64,000 bases of DNA from positions 1,426,001 to 1,490,000 of the forward strand of contig CAWBKU010000005.1 in assembly GCA_963789535.1 (NCBI GenBank), given 5' to 3'. The position numbers and the translations under genes were made by a program. How positions within the stretch are numbered: the first letter of the stretch is position 1; each line of letters opens with the position of its first letter. This DNA comes from CAVXHQ01 sp963789535 (GTDB taxonomy: Bacteria > Pseudomonadota > Alphaproteobacteria > Rhodobacterales > Rhodobacteraceae). This document shows positions 25,666-35,132 of the stretch, piece after piece. A model generated the notes under the pieces. It had not been told where the DNA came from, did not search any database, and was given only the letters and a program-made list of their open reading frames with translations.

Positions 25666-28458
25666 CTACTCGATCACGTCCCCGGCGGCATTGCCCGATG
25701 ACGACGTGCGCGACGTCGGTTTCGCCCCGGCCTTACCCGTCGCGGCCTTCTTTGTCGGTGCGTTCTTCGTGGCGCCCTTTTTCGCCGCACCCTTCTTCGG
25801 CGCCGCCCGCTTGGCCGGCTTCTTCTTGCCCGCCTTGACCGCCCGCTCACCCAGAAGATCGACCGCCTGCGCCAGCGTCAGGGCATCGGGCTCGATCGTG
25901 TCGGGGATCGTGGCGTTCAGCTTTTCCCACTTCACATAGGCGCCGTATTTGCCGCTGTAGATGTTGACCGGACCGCCCGCCTCGGGGTGATCGCCCAGCT
26001 CGCGCAAGGGGGCCGCCGCCGCGCCACGTCCGCCGCGACTGGCCAGCTTTTCCGCCAGAAGCTGCACGGCACGGTTCATGCCGACGGTGAACACCTCGTC
26101 CAGCCCCTCGAGGTTGGCGTTCGTGCCGCCGCGATCCGAGGTGCTGGGCGCATGTTTCAGGTAGGGGCCATAGCGCCCGATGTTGGCCCAGACCATCACC
26201 CCGTCCTCGGGGTGCGGCCCGACCTCGCGCGGCAGCGACAGCAGCTTTACGGCCTGCGCGAGGTCCAGATCCTCGGCGGGCCATTCCTTCGGCACCGACT
26301 GGCGCGGCGGCTTGGGGTCGTCCCCCGTCGCCTCGCCGCGCTGCACATAAGGGCCGAACCGCCCCTTGAAGATGCGGATCGTGTCGCCCGCGTCGGTGCC
26401 CAGAACCTTGCCCTCGGGCGGGATCGCACTCGCCTCGGCCTCTGCGTTCGGCGGACCGAAGGGACGGGTATAGCGACATTCGGGATAATTCGAGCAGCCG
26501 ATGAACGCGCCGCCCGACCGCGCGGTGCGCATCGACAGCCGCCCCGCGCCGCAGTTCGGGCAGAGGCGCGGATCGGTGCCGTCGCCCGGATCGGGGAACA
26601 GGTGCGGCGCCAGCACCTCGTTGATCTTGTCGAGCACCTCGGTGATGCGCAATTCGCTGGTCTCGGCGATGGCGGCCGAGAAATCGCGCCAGAACCGGCT
26701 CAGCAGTTCCTTGTAGTCGGCCTCTCCGGCGCTGACCTTGTCGAGCTGATCCTCGAGGTCGGCGGTAAAGTCGTATTCGACGTAGCGGCGGAAGTAGTTC
26801 GACAGAAACGCCGTCACCAGCCGCCCCTTGTCCTGCGGGATCAGGCGGTTGCGGTCCTTTTCGACATAGCCGCGGTCCTGGATGGTGGTGACGATGCTGG
26901 CATAGGTCGACGGGCGCCCGATGCCGAGTTCCTCCATCCGCTTGACCAGCGTCGCCTCGGTATAGCGCGGCGGCGGCTGGGTGAAGTGCTGCTGGCCGAG
27001 GACGGCACCGTTCGGGGACAGCAGGGCGTTGTCGGCGCGGGCCGCATCCTTGCCTTCGACGACATCGTCCTCCTTTGCGGCCAGTTCGGCGAACCGCGCC
27101 TGCAGGGCGCCGGTCGCGAACGCCGCCTTATCGCCGCGCGCGATCTGCGGCAGGCGGGCGCCGTCCTCGCCGTCGTCGCCGGCGGTATCGTCGCGGCCCT
27201 CCTCGTAGACGGCGAGAAAGCCGTCGAACGCGATCACCTGACCCGTCGCGCGCAGGCCGACCTGGCCGTCGCCGCTCTCGATCTCGACGACCGTCCGCTC
27301 GAGGCGGGCACTCTCCATCTGGCTGGCCAGCGTCCGCTTCCAGATCAGGTCATAGAGCCTGCGCTGGTCGCTGTCGGCGAGGCCGAGGTCGGCGGCGGCG
27401 CGGGTCATGTCGGTCGGGCGGATGCACTCGTGCGCCTCTTGCGCGTTCTTGGCCTTGTTCTTGTAGGTCCGCGGCTCTTTCGGCAGGTATGTCGCGCCGT
27501 ATCGCGCTTCGATGGCACCCCGCGCGTCGATCACCGCCTCCGGCGCCATGTCGATGCCGTCGGTGCGCATATAGGTGATGTGCCCGGCCTCATACAGGCG
27601 CTGGGCCGAGGACATCGCGGCCTTGGCACCCATGCCGAACTTGCGGCTCGCCTCCTGTTGCAGGGTCGAGGTCATGAACGGGGGCGAGGGGTTGCGGGTG
27701 GCCGGTTTCGCCTCGACGGAGGCGACGGAGAGCGCGCGGCTGCCCACCGCCTGCACGGCCATCTCGGCGGCGGTGCGGTCGCGCAGGTCGAACTTGTCGA
27801 CCTTCTTGCCCGCGAGCGTGGTCAGGCGCGCCTCGAAATTCTGGCCCCTCGGCGTCGTGAGTTCGGCGCGCACCGACCAGTATTCGCGCGCCGGAAACAC
27901 CTCGATCTCCATCTCGCGCTCGACGATCAGGCGCAGGCAGACCGATTGGACGCGGCCTGCCGATTTGGCACCCGGCAGCTTGCGCCACAGCACCGGCGAC
28001 AGGTTGAAGCCGACGAGATAGTCGAGCGCGCGGCGCGCGAGGTAGGCGTCGACCAGCGGCACGTCGACCTGACGCGGGTTCTTCATCGCCTCGGTGACGG
28101 CGTTCTTTGTGATCGCGTTGAACACGACGCGGCTGACCGGCGTGTCCGCCTTGATCGCCTTGCGGTCGCGCAGCGCCTCGGTCAGGTGCCAGGAGATCGC
28201 CTCGCCCTCGCGGTCGGGGTCGGTGGCGAGGATCAGTTCGTTATCGGTCTTCAGCGCGTCGGCGATCGCCTTGAGGTGCTTCTTGCTGTCGGACGCCACC
28301 TCCCAGAGCATGGCGAAACCGTCGTCCGGGTCGACCGACCCGTCCTTGGGCGGCAGGTCGCGGACATGGCCGAACGACGCGAGGACCGTGAAGTCGGAAC
28401 CCAGATACTTGTTGATTGTCTTGGCCTTGGCGGGCGATTCGACGACGACGACGGGCAT
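25666..28458 (-). CDS. topA: DNA topoisomerase I
   Basis: A 930-residue type IA topoisomerase that relaxes negative supercoils. The Toprim domain has VVVESPAKAKTI (4-15) and the acidic D80-x-D82-x-E84. The catalytic Tyr is at about 296 in HITYMRTDG. One C4 zinc finger follows (CPNCGAG ... GCSNYPEC, about 620-655), then several repeats of the GKYGAYVKW / GRFGPYVQR type. The C-terminus is a Lys/Ala/Thr-rich tail of about 55 residues, common in alphaproteobacterial TopA and probably DNA-binding. Confidence 0.97.
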   Translation of the reverse strand: MPVVVVESPAKAKTINKYLGSDFTVLASFGHVRDLPPKDGSVDPDDGFAMLWEVASDSKKHLKAIADALKTDNELILATDPDREGEAISWHLTEALRDRKAIKADTPVSRVVFNAITKNAVTEAMKNPRQVDVPLVDAYLARRALDYLVGFNLSPVLWRKLPGAKSAGRVQSVCLRLIVEREMEIEVFPAREYWSVRAELTTPRGQNFEARLTTLAGKKVDKFDLRDRTAAEMAVQAVGSRALSVASVEAKPATRNPSPPFMTSTLQQEASRKFGMGAKAAMSSAQRLYEAGHITYMRTDGIDMAPEAVIDARGAIEARYGATYLPKEPRTYKNKAKNAQEAHECIRPTDMTRAAADLGLADSDQRRLYDLIWKRTLASQMESARLERTVVEIESGDGQVGLRATGQVIAFDGFLAVYEEGRDDTAGDDGEDGARLPQIARGDKAAFATGALQARFAELAAKEDDVVEGKDAARADNALLSPNGAVLGQQHFTQPPPRYTEATLVKRMEELGIGRPSTYASIVTTIQDRGYVEKDRNRLIPQDKGRLVTAFLSNYFRRYVEYDFTADLEDQLDKVSAGEADYKELLSRFWRDFSAAIAETSELRITEVLDKINEVLAPHLFPDPGDGTDPRLCPNCGAGRLSMRTARSGGAFIGCSNYPECRYTRPFGPPNAEAEASAIPPEGKVLGTDAGDTIRIFKGRFGPYVQRGEATGDDPKPPRQSVPKEWPAEDLDLAQAVKLLSLPREVGPHPEDGVMVWANIGRYGPYLKHAPSTSDRGGTNANLEGLDEVFTVGMNRAVQLLAEKLASRGGRGAAAAPLRELGDHPEAGGPVNIYSGKYGAYVKWEKLNATIPDTIEPDALTLAQAVDLLGERAVKAGKKKPAKRAAPKKGAAKKGATKNAPTKKAATGKAGAKPTSRTSSSGNAAGDVIE

Positions 28459-28581
28459 GGGGTTCCTGACGTTTGGGCCGCGTTCGGGGGCGGCTCTGAG
28501 GCCGCTTGATGTGGGAGAGCGGACCGCATTGTCAATGGAGGGGCACCGCCGCCCCGGTTCGCGGTGTCGTTCCGGGCGGGG

Positions 28582-29883
28582 TCAGCCGGCCGTGAGCAGG
28601 CCACCGGCGCGGCGCGCGATGCGCCCGTCGAGTTCGAGGGCGACGAGGGCGGGGGCGACCTGCTGGCTGGGGGTCGCGAGGTCGCGGATCAGGTCGTCCT
28701 CGGCGACGGGCGCCATTGCGACGCGGTCGAGGATCGCCTGATGCAGGGCCGCCGTCTGGGCGAGCGAGCGGCGCTCGGGCGCGGCCGGCGGGATCGCGGG
28801 GGCGGGGTCGCGGCGCGGGGCGCCGTGCCATGCGAACGCAGCCGGGTCGGTGTGCGGCGTCTGCGCGGCGAGGGTGGCCACCGGAACGGCCGGCACATCT
28901 GCCCGGACGGCCGGGCGGGATCGCGCCGGGGGGGCGTCGAATAGTGGCGGCGTTTCGGAAATGTCCGCCGGCCCGCGCGCAACCGCTTGCGCCAGACCCA
29001 GATGCTCGATCACGTCCTCGGGCCCGCGCACCAGGATGGCGCCGTCGCGCAAGAGCATGTTGGACCCCGCCGAGCGGCCGTCGAACGGGTGCCCCGGCAC
29101 GGCCAGCACGTCGCGGCCCTGATCGAGGGCCATGCGCGCGGTGATCAGACTGCCGCTCTTGGCGGCGGCCTCGACGACGACGACCGCGCGGCTCAGGCCC
29201 GAGACGATGCGGTTGCGTGCCACGAAATGGCGCGCCTGTGCGGTCATCCCCATCGGCTGTTCGCTGATCCGCAGGCCGTTTTCGGCGATCCGCTGCGCCA
29301 GACCGCCGTTCTCGGGCGGATAGATGCTGTCGACCCCGCCGGCCATCACCGCGATGGTGCCGCCGGCGATCGCGGCCGAATGGGCCTCGGCATCGACACC
29401 GCGCGCGAGGCCCGAGACGACGACGACCCCCGCCTCCGACAGCCCGGCGCCGAGTTTGCGCGCCATGCGGATACCCAGAGACGAGACCGCGCGGGCCCCG
29501 ACGAGGGCGACCATGGGCCGGGCCAGCAGCGCGATGTCGCCCAGACACCACAGCGCGGGCGGGGCATCGACGATCTCGCGCAGGTCGTCGGGATAGAGCG
29601 GGTCGGCGCCGGTCAGCAGGACCGCACCGACGGCGCGTGCGGCGCGCATCTCGGCGGCGATCACACCTTCGGGACAGATCGCATAATCGGGGATCCCGGC
29701 GTCGCGGGCGACGCCCGGCAGTGCCGCGAGGGCGGCGGCGGCCGACCCGTGTTCGGCCAGCATCCGCCAGAACGTTGCGGGACCGACCCGGCGAGAGCGC
29801 AGCAGACGAAGCCAGGTGAACCGATCATCTTCCGTGGTGGGTGGGAGTGGGGGGTGAGTGGAAGCGTGTATTTCCCCGGTCAT
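28582..29883 (-). CDS. dprA: DNA-processing protein DprA
   Basis: A 433-residue protein that loads RecA on incoming single-stranded DNA in transformation. The Rossmann-like core is clear: VALVGARAVSSLG, VVVSGLARGVDAEAH, GTIAVMAGGVDSIYPPEN and the GSLITARMALDQGRDVLAVPG segment. After a Pro/Ala-rich linker, the last 65 residues look like the winged-helix DprA C-terminal domain. It is encoded upstream of topA on the same strand, an order common in alphaproteobacteria. Start ATG 29883, with GGAG upstream. Confidence 0.95.
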   Translation of the reverse strand: MTGEIHASTHPPLPPTTEDDRFTWLRLLRSRRVGPATFWRMLAEHGSAAAALAALPGVARDAGIPDYAICPEGVIAAEMRAARAVGAVLLTGADPLYPDDLREIVDAPPALWCLGDIALLARPMVALVGARAVSSLGIRMARKLGAGLSEAGVVVVSGLARGVDAEAHSAAIAGGTIAVMAGGVDSIYPPENGGLAQRIAENGLRISEQPMGMTAQARHFVARNRIVSGLSRAVVVVEAAAKSGSLITARMALDQGRDVLAVPGHPFDGRSAGSNMLLRDGAILVRGPEDVIEHLGLAQAVARGPADISETPPLFDAPPARSRPAVRADVPAVPVATLAAQTPHTDPAAFAWHGAPRRDPAPAIPPAAPERRSLAQTAALHQAILDRVAMAPVAEDDLIRDLATPSQQVAPALVALELDGRIARRAGGLLTAG

Positions 29884-29961
29884 CCTTGGCTCCGCCTGTC
29901 TGCAGAATCAGGATTAGGGCATCGAGGTTAACGAGTGGTGAACGCGCCCCGGCGGCATCCG

Positions 29962-30555
29962 TCAATCCGGTGCCGGGCACAATCCGAGGTCGGTCGTCCG
30001 CTCCGGACCCCACAGGGCCGCGTTCAGGTCCGCGTAGGCGACCGGTGCCGCGATTGCCACGCCCCCCGCCAGGCCCGCGCCGTTCAGGACATCGGCCTCG
30101 CAGGAATAACAATCCTCGCCAAAGCAGCGCATCGTGTCGCCGGGCAGGGGCGCACCCGCCGTCAACCGGTTGTTGTAGGCGTCCTGCCGCGTCACCGCGA
30201 TCATCGTGTCGATCTGGGTGAGGATCGTGCGCGTGGTGTAGAGATAACCGTCGTTTACCGAAGAGGTCATCAGGACCAGCGGCCCCTCGGGCATCGCCTC
30301 GAGCCACTCTCGCCCGCCGATGGGAGTATAGGCGAAACGCGGATTGTCGAGGACGAGGGTATAGCCCGACGGATCGCCGCCGGTGCCCGTCCAGATCCGC
30401 AGGGCGAGGTATTCGGCATTGCGGTAGACCTCGGCGCTGTAGAAGTAGCCATCCCGCGCCGGTCCGGCGAAATTGCCGGTGGCCTCGTCCGAGACCTCCT
30501 GCGACAGGGCGGGCAGGGCGGTGGCGATCAGGGCGAGTGTCGGGAGGAGGCGCAT
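29962..30555 (-). CDS. secreted protein of unknown function
   Basis: A 197-residue protein with a signal peptide (MRLLPTLALIATALPALSQE, cleavage near residue 18). The mature part has three Cys in CFGEDCYSCEAD (about 145-156) and one near the end (LGLCPAPD), so disulfides in the periplasm are likely. No family was recognised. The start at 30555 is chosen because the signal peptide starts there. It stands alone between tldD and dprA. Confidence 0.75.
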   Translation of the reverse strand: MRLLPTLALIATALPALSQEVSDEATGNFAGPARDGYFYSAEVYRNAEYLALRIWTGTGGDPSGYTLVLDNPRFAYTPIGGREWLEAMPEGPLVLMTSSVNDGYLYTTRTILTQIDTMIAVTRQDAYNNRLTAGAPLPGDTMRCFGEDCYSCEADVLNGAGLAGGVAIAAPVAYADLNAALWGPERTTDLGLCPAPD

Positions 30556-30654
30556 TTTCGGACCCTTGTCTTGGTTAAGCCGCCGCAGGTTCATCACGGC
30601 GCGCGCGTTCACGCAAGTCGGGATTCGCACCGTTTTCGATCGGCCCCTCCCGGC

Positions 30655-32100
30655 TCAGGCCGCCGCCCCGCCGACCGTCAGACCGCCGATCAGCAGCGAG
30701 GGCTGGCCCACGCCCACCGGCACCCACTGGCCCGCCTTGCCGCAGTTGCCGATGCCGGGATCGAGCGCCAGGTCGTTGCCGATCCCGCGGATCCGGCGCA
30801 GCGCGGTCGCGCCGTCGCCGATCAGCGTGGCGCCCTTTACCGGCGCCCCGACGACACCGTTGCGCACCCGGTAGGCCTCGGTGCACGAGAATACGAACTT
30901 GCCCGACGTGATGTCGACCTGCCCGCCGCCGAAGCCGACGGCATAGATCCCGTCCTTTACATCCGCGACCAGCGCCGCAGGTTCGGCGTCGCCCGCCAGC
31001 ATGTAGGTATTGGTCATCCGCGGCATCGGGATATGCGCGAAACTCTCGCGTCGTCCGTTACCGGTCGGCGCCACGCCCATCAGGCGGGCGTTCTGGCGGT
31101 CCTGCATGAAGCCGACCAGCACCCCGTCCTCGATCAGGACGTTCCGGCCCGACGGCGTGCCCTCGTCGTCTACCGAGAGCGAGCCGCGCCGGTCGGGGAT
31201 CGTGCCGTCGTCAAGGACCGTGACCCCTTTTGCCGCAACCTCGCTGCCCATCAGCCCGGCGAAGGCGGATGTGCCCTTGCGGTTGAAATCCCCCTCGAGG
31301 CCGTGGCCCACCGCCTCGTGCAGGAGGATGCCGGGCCAGCCGGGGCCGAGGACCACGTCGAACACGCCGGCGGGGGCTGGTTCTGCGTCGAGGTTCACGA
31401 GCGCGATCCGCAGCGCCTCGCGGACCTGCGCCTGCCAGATTGCGGGGTCCATCAGCCCGGTCAGACCGTGTCGTCCGCCTGCCCCCGTGCCGCCGCTCTC
31501 GCGGCGCCCGTCCTGCTCGACGATGACCGAGACGTTGAGGCGCGCCATCGGGCGCACGTCGCCGACCACGCCGCCCTCGGGGCGCAGGATCACCACCTCC
31601 TGATAGCTGGCGGCAAGGGTGGCGGAGGCCTGCACGACCCGTTTGTCGAGGCCGCGCGCAAAAGCGTCGATCTCGGCCAGGATGTCGACCTTCACCCCGA
31701 AGGCCGCGCCCGCGAGCGGGTCTTCGTCGGTATAGAGCCGGACGTTGGTGCCCACCGGCGCCGTCGACATCGTCCCGCCGCCCGTGCCTACGGCAAGCCG
31801 CGCGGTCGCGACCGCGCGGCGCAACGACGCCTCGTCGATGGTGGTCGAATGGGCATAGCCCGCCGTCTCGCCGCGCACCGCCCGCAGGCCGAACCCCTCG
31901 GCGGCATCGTAGCTCGCCGTCTTCAGCCGCCGGTCGTCGAACGACAGCACCTCGGAACGCCGCCGCTCGAGGAACAGCTCGCCGTCGTCGGCGCCCGCCG
32001 TGGCCTCGCGCAGCAGCGTCAGCGCGGTTGCGGGGTCGAGCATCGTCTCGAAGGGGCGGAACGGGGCGTCGCGGGGGGTGTCGGGGGGGGTGTCGGGCAT
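30655..32100 (-). CDS. tldD: metalloprotease TldD
   Basis: A 481-residue PmbA/TldD-family zinc protease that, with TldE, degrades unfolded peptides and matures some modified peptides. The metal motif HEAVGHGLEGD is at 261-271 (HExxxH). The C-terminal MPRMTNTYMLAGD region is also typical. The start ATG 32100 gives an N-terminus that reads DAPFRPFETMLDP; the later Met 20 is an alternative. The 189-base spacer to coxB carries divergent promoters. Confidence 0.95.
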   Translation of the reverse strand: MPDTPPDTPRDAPFRPFETMLDPATALTLLREATAGADDGELFLERRRSEVLSFDDRRLKTASYDAAEGFGLRAVRGETAGYAHSTTIDEASLRRAVATARLAVGTGGGTMSTAPVGTNVRLYTDEDPLAGAAFGVKVDILAEIDAFARGLDKRVVQASATLAASYQEVVILRPEGGVVGDVRPMARLNVSVIVEQDGRRESGGTGAGGRHGLTGLMDPAIWQAQVREALRIALVNLDAEPAPAGVFDVVLGPGWPGILLHEAVGHGLEGDFNRKGTSAFAGLMGSEVAAKGVTVLDDGTIPDRRGSLSVDDEGTPSGRNVLIEDGVLVGFMQDRQNARLMGVAPTGNGRRESFAHIPMPRMTNTYMLAGDAEPAALVADVKDGIYAVGFGGGQVDITSGKFVFSCTEAYRVRNGVVGAPVKGATLIGDGATALRRIRGIGNDLALDPGIGNCGKAGQWVPVGVGQPSLLIGGLTVGGAAA

Positions 32101-32289
32101 GGCGTGGTCCTCTCGGGGCGGTGCGGCAGGGGCGCGGGGGGGCGCGCGCGCGGCGGGAAGCGAGCGACCCATTGCCGCAACCGCGCTTCTTGTGGTGGCG
32201 GGCAGGATATGGGAAGAGGCGCAGGACAGGAAACGGAATTCGCCCTTGGGTCCAGATGGGGTCGGGGGCGCGAGAGACAAGGAACCGCC

Positions 32290-33192
32290 ATGCAGTTTTG
32301 CCGCAGATTTGCATCCCTGAGCGTCATCGCGGGCGCCACCCTGGCGGCGCTGCCTGCGGTCGCGCAAGCGGTCCTGCCCGACCTGCCGATCATGGGCCGC
32401 CCCGTCGACGGCGCCATGGGTTGGCAGCCGGCGGCGACCGAACTGGCGCGGGACATCCACTTTCTCGACGGCCTTTTGTTGTGGATCATCGGCGGCATTA
32501 CCCTTTTCGTGACGGGCCTGCTTGCATATGTGGCCGTGCGTTTCAACGCCCGCGCCAACCCCAAGCCTGCGACCTTCACCCACAACTCGCCGCTCGAGGT
32601 GACGTGGACCGTCGTGCCGATCATCATCCTCGTGTTCATCACCGCCTTTTCGCTGCCGATCCTGTTCAAGCAACAGGAGATCCCCGAGGGCGACGTGGTC
32701 ATCAAGGTGATCGGACGGCAGTGGTTCTGGGATTACGAATACCCCGACGAGGGGATCGCCTTTTCCAGCTATATGATCGGCCAGCCGGCCACACTGGTCG
32801 GCGCACCCGAGGCGACGCAGGAATACGTCCTGACGCCCGAGATGGAGGAGGTGCTCGCCTCCTACGGCTATTCCCGCGACGAATGGCTGCTGGCGACGGA
32901 TACCGCCGTCGTGGTGCCGGTCGGCGCGACCGTGGTGGTGCAGGTGACGGGCGGCGACGTGATCCACTCGTTCGCGATACCGGCGTTCGGCATCAAGCAG
33001 GACGGGATCCCCAACCGCACCGCCGAGGCCTGGTTCGTGGCCGAGGAGGAGGGCATCTACTTCGGCCAGTGTTCGGAACTCTGCGGCATGTTCCACGCCT
33101 ATATGCCGATCACCGTCAAGGTGGTGAGCCAGGAGGCCTACGACGCTTGGGTCGCGACCATGCAGGGCGGTGACGCGCCGACCGCGTGGTAG
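32290..33192 (+). CDS. coxB: cytochrome c oxidase subunit II
   Basis: A 300-residue subunit of aa3-type oxidase. After a signal peptide (to about residue 26) there are two transmembrane helices (about 60-83 and 105-126). The periplasmic CuA domain has H226, C261, C265, H269 and M272 (CSELCGMFHAYM), and the QWFWDYEY aromatic patch (144-151) that accepts electrons from cytochrome c. An AAGGA lies upstream of ATG 32290. Assembly genes follow in order. Confidence 0.97.
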   Translation: MQFCRRFASLSVIAGATLAALPAVAQAVLPDLPIMGRPVDGAMGWQPAATELARDIHFLDGLLLWIIGGITLFVTGLLAYVAVRFNARANPKPATFTHNSPLEVTWTVVPIIILVFITAFSLPILFKQQEIPEGDVVIKVIGRQWFWDYEYPDEGIAFSSYMIGQPATLVGAPEATQEYVLTPEMEEVLASYGYSRDEWLLATDTAVVVPVGATVVVQVTGGDVIHSFAIPAFGIKQDGIPNRTAEAWFVAEEEGIYFGQCSELCGMFHAYMPITVKVVSQEAYDAWVATMQGGDAPTAW

Positions 33193-33300
33193 GACCGACC
33201 TCGTGGTAGGGCCGGGGGCCGCCGTTCCGGCGGAGGACCGGATTTCGCATAGCGCCGGGCGGGTCCGGCGCTATCCTGTGGGCCGATGAGGGAGGCACCG

Positions 33301-34239
33301 ATGACCGACGCGAGCCTTACCGAAGGTCTGGGCAGTTCCATCGCCCGCGAGGCGGGGATGGGCGATTATTTCGCCCTGATGAAGCCGCGCGTCATGTCGC
33401 TCGTCGTGTTCACCGCGCTGGCGGGCATGATCGTTGCGCCGGGCGGCGTGCATCCGTTCGTCGGTCTCGTGGCGATCCTGTGCATCGCGGTCGGCGCGGG
33501 CGCGTCCGGCGCGCTGAACATGTGGTGGGACGCCGACATCGACGCGCTGATGAAGCGAACCGCGCGCCGTCCGATCCCCGCCGGCAGGGTCGAGCCGGGA
33601 GAGGCGCTGGGCCTTGGCGTCGCGCTCTCGTTCTTTTCGGTGATCCTGCTGTTTCTGGCGACCAATGCGCTGGCGGCGGGCCTGCTTCTGTTCACCATCC
33701 TGTTCTACGCCGTGATCTATTCGATGTGGCTCAAGCGGGCGACGCCGCAGAACATCGTCATCGGCGGTGCCGCCGGGGCGTTCCCGCCGATGATCGGCTG
33801 GGCGGTCGTCACCGGCGGCTTCGGCGTCGAACCGGCGCTGATGTTCGCGCTCATCTTCATGTGGACGCCGCCGCATTTCTGGGCGCTGGCGCTGTTCGTG
33901 CGGACCGACTACGGCGACGCGAAGGTGCCGATGCTGACCGAGACGCATGGCCGGCGCGTCACCCGCCACCACATCCTCGCCTATACGCTGCTGCTGGTCC
34001 CGGTGGCCATCGGCATCGGCTTCACCTCGATCGGCGGCTGGCTCTACCTCGCGGTGTCGGTCCTGCTGAACGTCCGCTTCCTCTGGGGCGCGTGGCTCGT
34101 CTGGAACCGCGACGAGGCGGCGGCCGAGGCGGATGGCTACGCCACCGAAAAGTGGCTGTTCCGCATCTCGCTGTCCTATCTCTTCCTGCATTTCGGCGCG
34201 CTGATGGCCGAGGCGGCCCTGCGCGCGGCGGGCCTCTGA
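33301..34239 (+). CDS. ctaB: protoheme IX farnesyltransferase (heme O synthase)
   Basis: A 312-residue UbiA-type prenyltransferase that makes heme O, the precursor of heme A for the oxidase. The first Asp-rich motif is N73-x3-D77-x3-D81 with KRTARRP following, and the second region is MWTPPHFWALALF-R-DYGDAKVPM. It has about eight or nine membrane helices. ATG 33301 is chosen rather than ATG 33286 because GGGAGG lies just before it. Confidence 0.96.
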   Translation: MTDASLTEGLGSSIAREAGMGDYFALMKPRVMSLVVFTALAGMIVAPGGVHPFVGLVAILCIAVGAGASGALNMWWDADIDALMKRTARRPIPAGRVEPGEALGLGVALSFFSVILLFLATNALAAGLLLFTILFYAVIYSMWLKRATPQNIVIGGAAGAFPPMIGWAVVTGGFGVEPALMFALIFMWTPPHFWALALFVRTDYGDAKVPMLTETHGRRVTRHHILAYTLLLVPVAIGIGFTSIGGWLYLAVSVLLNVRFLWGAWLVWNRDEAAAEADGYATEKWLFRISLSYLFLHFGALMAEAALRAAGL

Positions 34240-34240
34240 C

Positions 34241-34468
34241 GTGGCCGCGCCGCAAAAGCTCAGGGTCGAGCACGAACTGCATGGCCGCCGCCGGGGCCGC
34301 AACTGGGGCGTGGGCGTGCTGCTGCTCGGTCTCGTCGCCATCGTCTTCGGTCTGACGGTGGTCAAGGTTCTGGGCCTTGAGGACATTCGTCAGTTCGAGG
34401 CCTTCGACTATGTCGTGCGCCCGCAACTCATCCCCGCGGACGGCGCGGCACCGGAGGCGAGCGAGTGA
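34241..34468 (+). CDS. small single-helix membrane protein between ctaB and ctaG
   Basis: A 75-residue protein starting at GTG 34241, one base after the ctaB stop. It has a basic N-terminus (KLRVEHELHGRRRGRNW), one helix (about 24-43) and an acidic, Pro-rich tail. It overlaps the ctaG start (GTGA). Small proteins in this slot occur in other alphaproteobacterial oxidase operons and are sometimes called CoxF; the match here is by position and topology only. It probably helps oxidase assembly. Confidence 0.75.
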   Translation: MAAPQKLRVEHELHGRRRGRNWGVGVLLLGLVAIVFGLTVVKVLGLEDIRQFEAFDYVVRPQLIPADGAAPEASE

Positions 34469-35094
34469 AACTGTTCCCGGGCCTCACCGGCAACAACCGC
34501 ACGCTGGTGCAGACCAGCGCCCTCGTCGTGGTCATGACCTCGCTGGGGTTCGCCGCGGTGCCGATGTACAACTGGTTCTGCGCCACGACCGGGTTCGGCG
34601 GCACGCCGCTGCGCGCGGACGCCAACGCCAACGAGATACTGGAGCAGACGGTCCGCATCCGCTTCGACGCGACGGTCGACCTTGGCCTGCCGTGGACGGT
34701 CGTGCCGCAGGAACGGGTCCACGAGATCCGCCTCGGCGAGACGGGCCTCGCCATCTATGAGGCCACCAACACCTCGGACCGCCCGATCGCCGCCTTTGCC
34801 GCCTACAACATCGCGCCCTATGCCTCGCAGGGGTTCTTCACCAAGATCCAGTGCTTCTGCTTCGACATGCAGATCATCGAGCCCGGCGAGACCGTCGAGA
34901 TGCCGGTCAGCTACTTCGTCGATCCCGCCATCGCCGACGACGCCGAGGGGCAGTTCGTGCACACGATCACCCTGAGCTACACGTTCCACCAGACCGAACT
35001 GCCGGACGATTACGCGGGTCCGGGCACGGACGAGCAGGCCTCTCTCGCGCCCTCTTTGACAAGTGCGCCCGGCCCCGTCATAGAACAGAACTGA
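34465..35094 (+). CDS. ctaG: cytochrome c oxidase copper-insertion protein CtaG (Cox11)
   Basis: A 209-residue membrane-anchored periplasmic protein that delivers copper to the CuB site of subunit I. One helix (about 15-34) is followed by YNWFC (C39) and the copper-binding CFCF motif (C130, C132) near KIQCFCFDMQ, with the conserved MPVSYFVDP. It starts at GTG 34465, overlapping the previous stop. The coxC gene follows after 38 bases. Confidence 0.96.
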   Translation: MKLFPGLTGNNRTLVQTSALVVVMTSLGFAAVPMYNWFCATTGFGGTPLRADANANEILEQTVRIRFDATVDLGLPWTVVPQERVHEIRLGETGLAIYEATNTSDRPIAAFAAYNIAPYASQGFFTKIQCFCFDMQIIEPGETVEMPVSYFVDPAIADDAEGQFVHTITLSYTFHQTELPDDYAGPGTDEQASLAPSLTSAPGPVIEQN

Positions 35095-35132
35095 TCCCGC
35101 GACCCCGAAAGAACCCGCTGAAAGGCTCGGCC

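Noticed and set aside
25987..28509. 840-residue plus-strand frame over topA
   Set aside because: Antisense to topoisomerase I, whose catalytic motifs are all visible on the other strand.
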